From NCBI GenBank assembly GCA_001563885.1, contig LKMM01000160.1:1-6286 (forward strand): a DNA stretch of 6,286 bases, written 5' to 3'. The notes below the pieces were generated by a model. It did no database searches and was not told where the DNA came from. It saw nothing but the letters and a program-made list of their open reading frames with translations. The position numbers were made by a program, and so were the translations under genes. This DNA comes from Natrialbaceae archaeon B1-Br10_E2g27. GTDB lineage: Archaea > Halobacteriota > Halobacteria > Halobacteriales > Natrialbaceae. Each line of letters begins with the position of its first letter. Position 1 is the first letter of the stretch. Of this stretch, positions 4,784 through 6,286 are shown one piece after another.

Positions 4784-5926
4784 TTAGTCGGAGCGTGGAT
4801 GGGAAATCGCTTCGCAGATGCGTTTGGAATCTCGCTCCTGCGTGGCAGGTTGGGGCAGTTGCTGTGCCAGACCAGTTTCACTCGAGCGATAGATCGCGTC
4901 GATCACCCGCTGGACCAACAACGCTTCCTCGATCGTATTCGTTGGTGGTTCGTTGCCCGTACAAACGGCCTCCAGGAACTGTTCGTCCTGTGTTCGGTAG
5001 CCAGTTTGTGTCCCATCGCCAGTGAGTTCGACATCGGCATAATGATCACAGCCGGCCGTCCCCGCCTCGAGAATCGTCAGGTCCGTTGTGCCAACATCGA
5101 ACTGTGCGCCTGCGTCGGTCCCACGAACTCGAACGTCCATGCTCTGTTCGCGGTTTGTCGCCCAGGCCGCCTCGAGTGAGATCGTCTGGCCGCCTGCACA
5201 TCGAACGAACGCACTGACCGAGTCGTCGACGTCGTAGGTTTCGGCTTCGGCGTTCCAGGTATCGCCAAACCCGTCGGGATCGGCGTACTCCGCCTGTGTG
5301 CCAAACGTGGTTCTGGCGACGCCCGAAACTTCGGTGATCTCGGGAAAGTCAAGCGCATACAGCGCGAGATCCAGCGCGTGAACGCCGATATCGAGTAAGG
5401 CCCCGCCGCCAGCGAGGTCACCGTCGGTAAACCACGAGCCTGGACCGGGCACACCGCGTCGGCGGACGTAGTTCGCTTCGACGTGGGTAAGATCGCCGAA
5501 CCGACCTCGGTCGCGGTACTCCGTAAACATCGCCATCGACGCCGCGTGACGGTTGTGAAAGCCGACCATACAGATTCCCGCGGATTCGGCTGCGACCGCG
5601 GCGATCCGTTCGGCACTCTCGAGTGAGTGAGCCAGCGGTTTCTCGACTAAGACGTCGAGACCGGCCTCGAGGGCGGCGATGGCGATCGGTTCGTGAAATC
5701 GGTTCGGTGTCGTAACGACCACCGCGTCGACATCGTCGTCAGCGACGAGTCCCTCGTGAGTGTCGTACGTTCGGGCGTCGAACTCCGCAGCAAATCGCTC
5801 GCGCTGGCTCTCGACGAGGTCGGCACCAGCGACGACTTGCGCGCCCAGTTCGGCAAAACTTCGCGCGTGGAGATGTCCCATCCCGCCGAGTCCAACGATT
5901 CCGACACCGATCGCTGACCGTTTCAC
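4784..5926 (-). CDS. Gfo/Idh/MocA family NAD(P)-dependent oxidoreductase
   Basis: This 380-residue cytoplasmic enzyme probably oxidises or reduces a sugar, sugar derivative or inositol using NAD(P). The N-terminal Rossmann domain carries GLGGMG (12-17), the strand-turn VVTTPNRFHEP (70-80) and the family hallmark EKPLA (95-99), with Lys96 the catalytic lysine. The C-terminal domain has GGGALLDIGVHALDL (173-187), in which Asp179 and His183 are the usual substrate and proton-relay residues. The start is GTG at 5926: Rossmann homology begins at once, and GAGGTG lies seven bases upstream. An in-frame ATG at 6052 would add 42 residues unlike the family. The C-terminal tail after about 355 is Gln/Arg-rich and probably disordered. 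It is divergently arranged with a ThuA-like gene, and ThuA is commonly paired with oxidoreductases of this family (ThuB), which form 3-keto sugars. The substrate cannot be told from the sequence. Confidence 0.92.
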   Translation of the reverse strand: MKRSAIGVGIVGLGGMGHLHARSFAELGAQVVAGADLVESQRERFAAEFDARTYDTHEGLVADDDVDAVVVTTPNRFHEPIAIAALEAGLDVLVEKPLAHSLESAERIAAVAAESAGICMVGFHNRHAASMAMFTEYRDRGRFGDLTHVEANYVRRRGVPGPGSWFTDGDLAGGGALLDIGVHALDLALYALDFPEITEVSGVARTTFGTQAEYADPDGFGDTWNAEAETYDVDDSVSAFVRCAGGQTISLEAAWATNREQSMDVRVRGTDAGAQFDVGTTDLTILEAGTAGCDHYADVELTGDGTQTGYRTQDEQFLEAVCTGNEPPTNTIEEALLVQRVIDAIYRSSETGLAQQLPQPATQERDSKRICEAISHPRSD

Positions 5927-5933
5927 TGGGAAA

Positions 5934-5939
5934 CACCTC
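5934..5939 (-). promoter_or_regulatory. Shine-Dalgarno site that fixes the GTG start of the oxidoreductase
   Basis: The minus strand reads GAGGTG, then TTTCCCA, then GTG at 5926-5924. The six-base match to the 16S rRNA tail at seven-base spacing favours this non-ATG start over the far upstream ATG. Confidence 0.7.
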
Positions 5940-6160
5940 GTTGGGTCCGAACTCGAGGGTGAGAAACTGGTGATTTCGCCTCTGGATGGGTGTGAGCGGA
6001 GAAGTCCATAAGGGAACACAGGGAGGTACCGAAATAAGCATTGTGCCAACAAAATCTGTAGAATTTCGTGTTTTTCAACCTTTCTGCTAGAAGACTCGGC
6101 AAATAAATTACCATTTTCGAATAGGAGAACGGACCAGTAGCGGACGGACTAAGAGGACTC
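5940..6160. promoter_or_regulatory. Divergent promoter region between oxidoreductase and ThuA-like genes
   Basis: About 250 bases separate the two start codons. Bases 6032-6125 are clearly richer in A/T than the surroundings. On the minus strand TGCTTATTTC (6031-6040) is the best TATA candidate for the oxidoreductase, giving a leader of roughly 85 bases; CCCTTATGG near 6006-6014 is an alternative. On the plus strand AAATAAATTA (6101-6110) could serve the ThuA-like gene with a leader of about 45 bases. I saw no strong palindrome and no TACT-N3-AGTA site of the TrmB type. Confidence 0.45.
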
Positions 6161-6167
6161 GAGGTGA
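6161..6167 (+). promoter_or_regulatory. Shine-Dalgarno site of the ThuA-like gene
   Basis: GAGGTGA lies ten bases before the ATG at 6178. It supports that start and a leadered transcript, the same style as the divergent oxidoreductase gene. Confidence 0.65.
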
Positions 6168-6177
6168 CAACCAACCG

Positions 6178-6286
6178 ATGGCAACCGTTACGATCTGGAA
6201 CGAGTTTCGCCACGAGCGCACTGATGAGGAGGCTGCGGCGGTCTATCCTGACGGTATCCACGAGACGATCGCCGACGCACTCGAGG
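6178..6286 (+). CDS. ThuA-like domain protein (3' end missing)
   Basis: Only the first 36 residues are inside the window, starting MATVTIWNEFRHERTDEEAA and continuing with VYPDGIHETIADALE. VTIWNEFRHE followed by YPDGIH is the typical opening of the ThuA / trehalose-utilisation family, which has a class I glutamine-amidotransferase-like fold, usually about 200-240 residues in prokaryotes. ThuA proteins work with Gfo/Idh/MocA oxidoreductases in handling 3-keto sugars or related carbohydrates, and such an oxidoreductase is divergently encoded here. The start is supported by GAGGTGA ten bases upstream. The frame is open to the window edge. Family assignment rests on a short but distinctive N-terminus; substrate unknown. 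Confidence 0.8.
   Translation, partial: MATVTIWNEFRHERTDEEAAAVYPDGIHETIADALE

Noticed and set aside
4799..5179. 126-codon plus-strand frame opposite the oxidoreductase
   Set aside because: It is antisense to the conserved C-terminal domain of the oxidoreductase, with no promoter signal.
5927..6052. N-terminal extension of the oxidoreductase from the ATG at 6052
   Set aside because: The added 42 residues do not resemble the family, and GAGGTG seven bases before the GTG at 5926 marks the start.
1..6286. Insertion sequences, CRISPR arrays, integrase sites
   Set aside because: No transposase-like protein, regularly spaced repeats or terminal inverted repeats with target duplications were seen.

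Overview
The window looks like the chromosome of a haloarchaeon. The encoded proteins are rich in Asp and Glu. The proteasome beta subunit carries a haloarchaeal-style propeptide. TATA boxes sit about 26-28 bases ahead of start codons (leaderless layout), and other genes have GGAGGTGA/GAGGTG Shine-Dalgarno sites. The general style suggests a Natrinema/Haloterrigena-like genus, but that is an impression and was not tested.

Layout. (1) Bases 1-2356, plus strand: the 3' end of an ABC-transporter operon of the urea / branched-chain amino acid (HAAT) type. It holds a membrane permease cut by the window edge (UrtC/LivM type) and two ATPases (UrtD-like and UrtE-like), joined by 1-base and 4-base overlaps. 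(2) Bases 2389-3366, minus strand: a regulator with an N-terminal XRE-type HTH and two CBS domains, preceded by a DUF555/UPF0212 protein of unknown function. The regulator's promoter contains a perfect 6-3-6 palindrome, a candidate operator. (3) Bases 3367-3689: a 323-base region without a confident gene. It holds an AT-rich inverted repeat and a clear TATA box. (4) Bases 3690-4720, plus strand: a 57-residue single-span membrane protein and the proteasome beta subunit psmB, each with its own TATA box. (5) Bases 4784-5926, minus strand: a Gfo/Idh/MocA-family NAD(P)-dependent oxidoreductase with a GTG start. It is divergent from (6) the first 36 codons of a ThuA-like gene at 6178, which runs off the window.

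How the genes relate: UrtCDE-like proteins form one importer, with the periplasmic-type binding protein and the second permease expected upstream of the window. The ThuA-like / Gfo-Idh-MocA pair resembles ThuA/ThuB gene pairs that process 3-keto sugars, so a sugar-catabolic role is likely. PsmB is the catalytic beta subunit of the 20S proteasome. The small membrane protein and the DUF555 and HTH-CBS genes have no demonstrated link to it beyond position.

I found no mobile element, CRISPR array, tRNA or rRNA, and nothing that amounts to a clearly new multi-gene system. The most useful leads are the palindromic operator of the HTH-CBS gene, the small membrane protein with the inverted repeat ahead of it, and an insertion in the UrtE-like ATPase.
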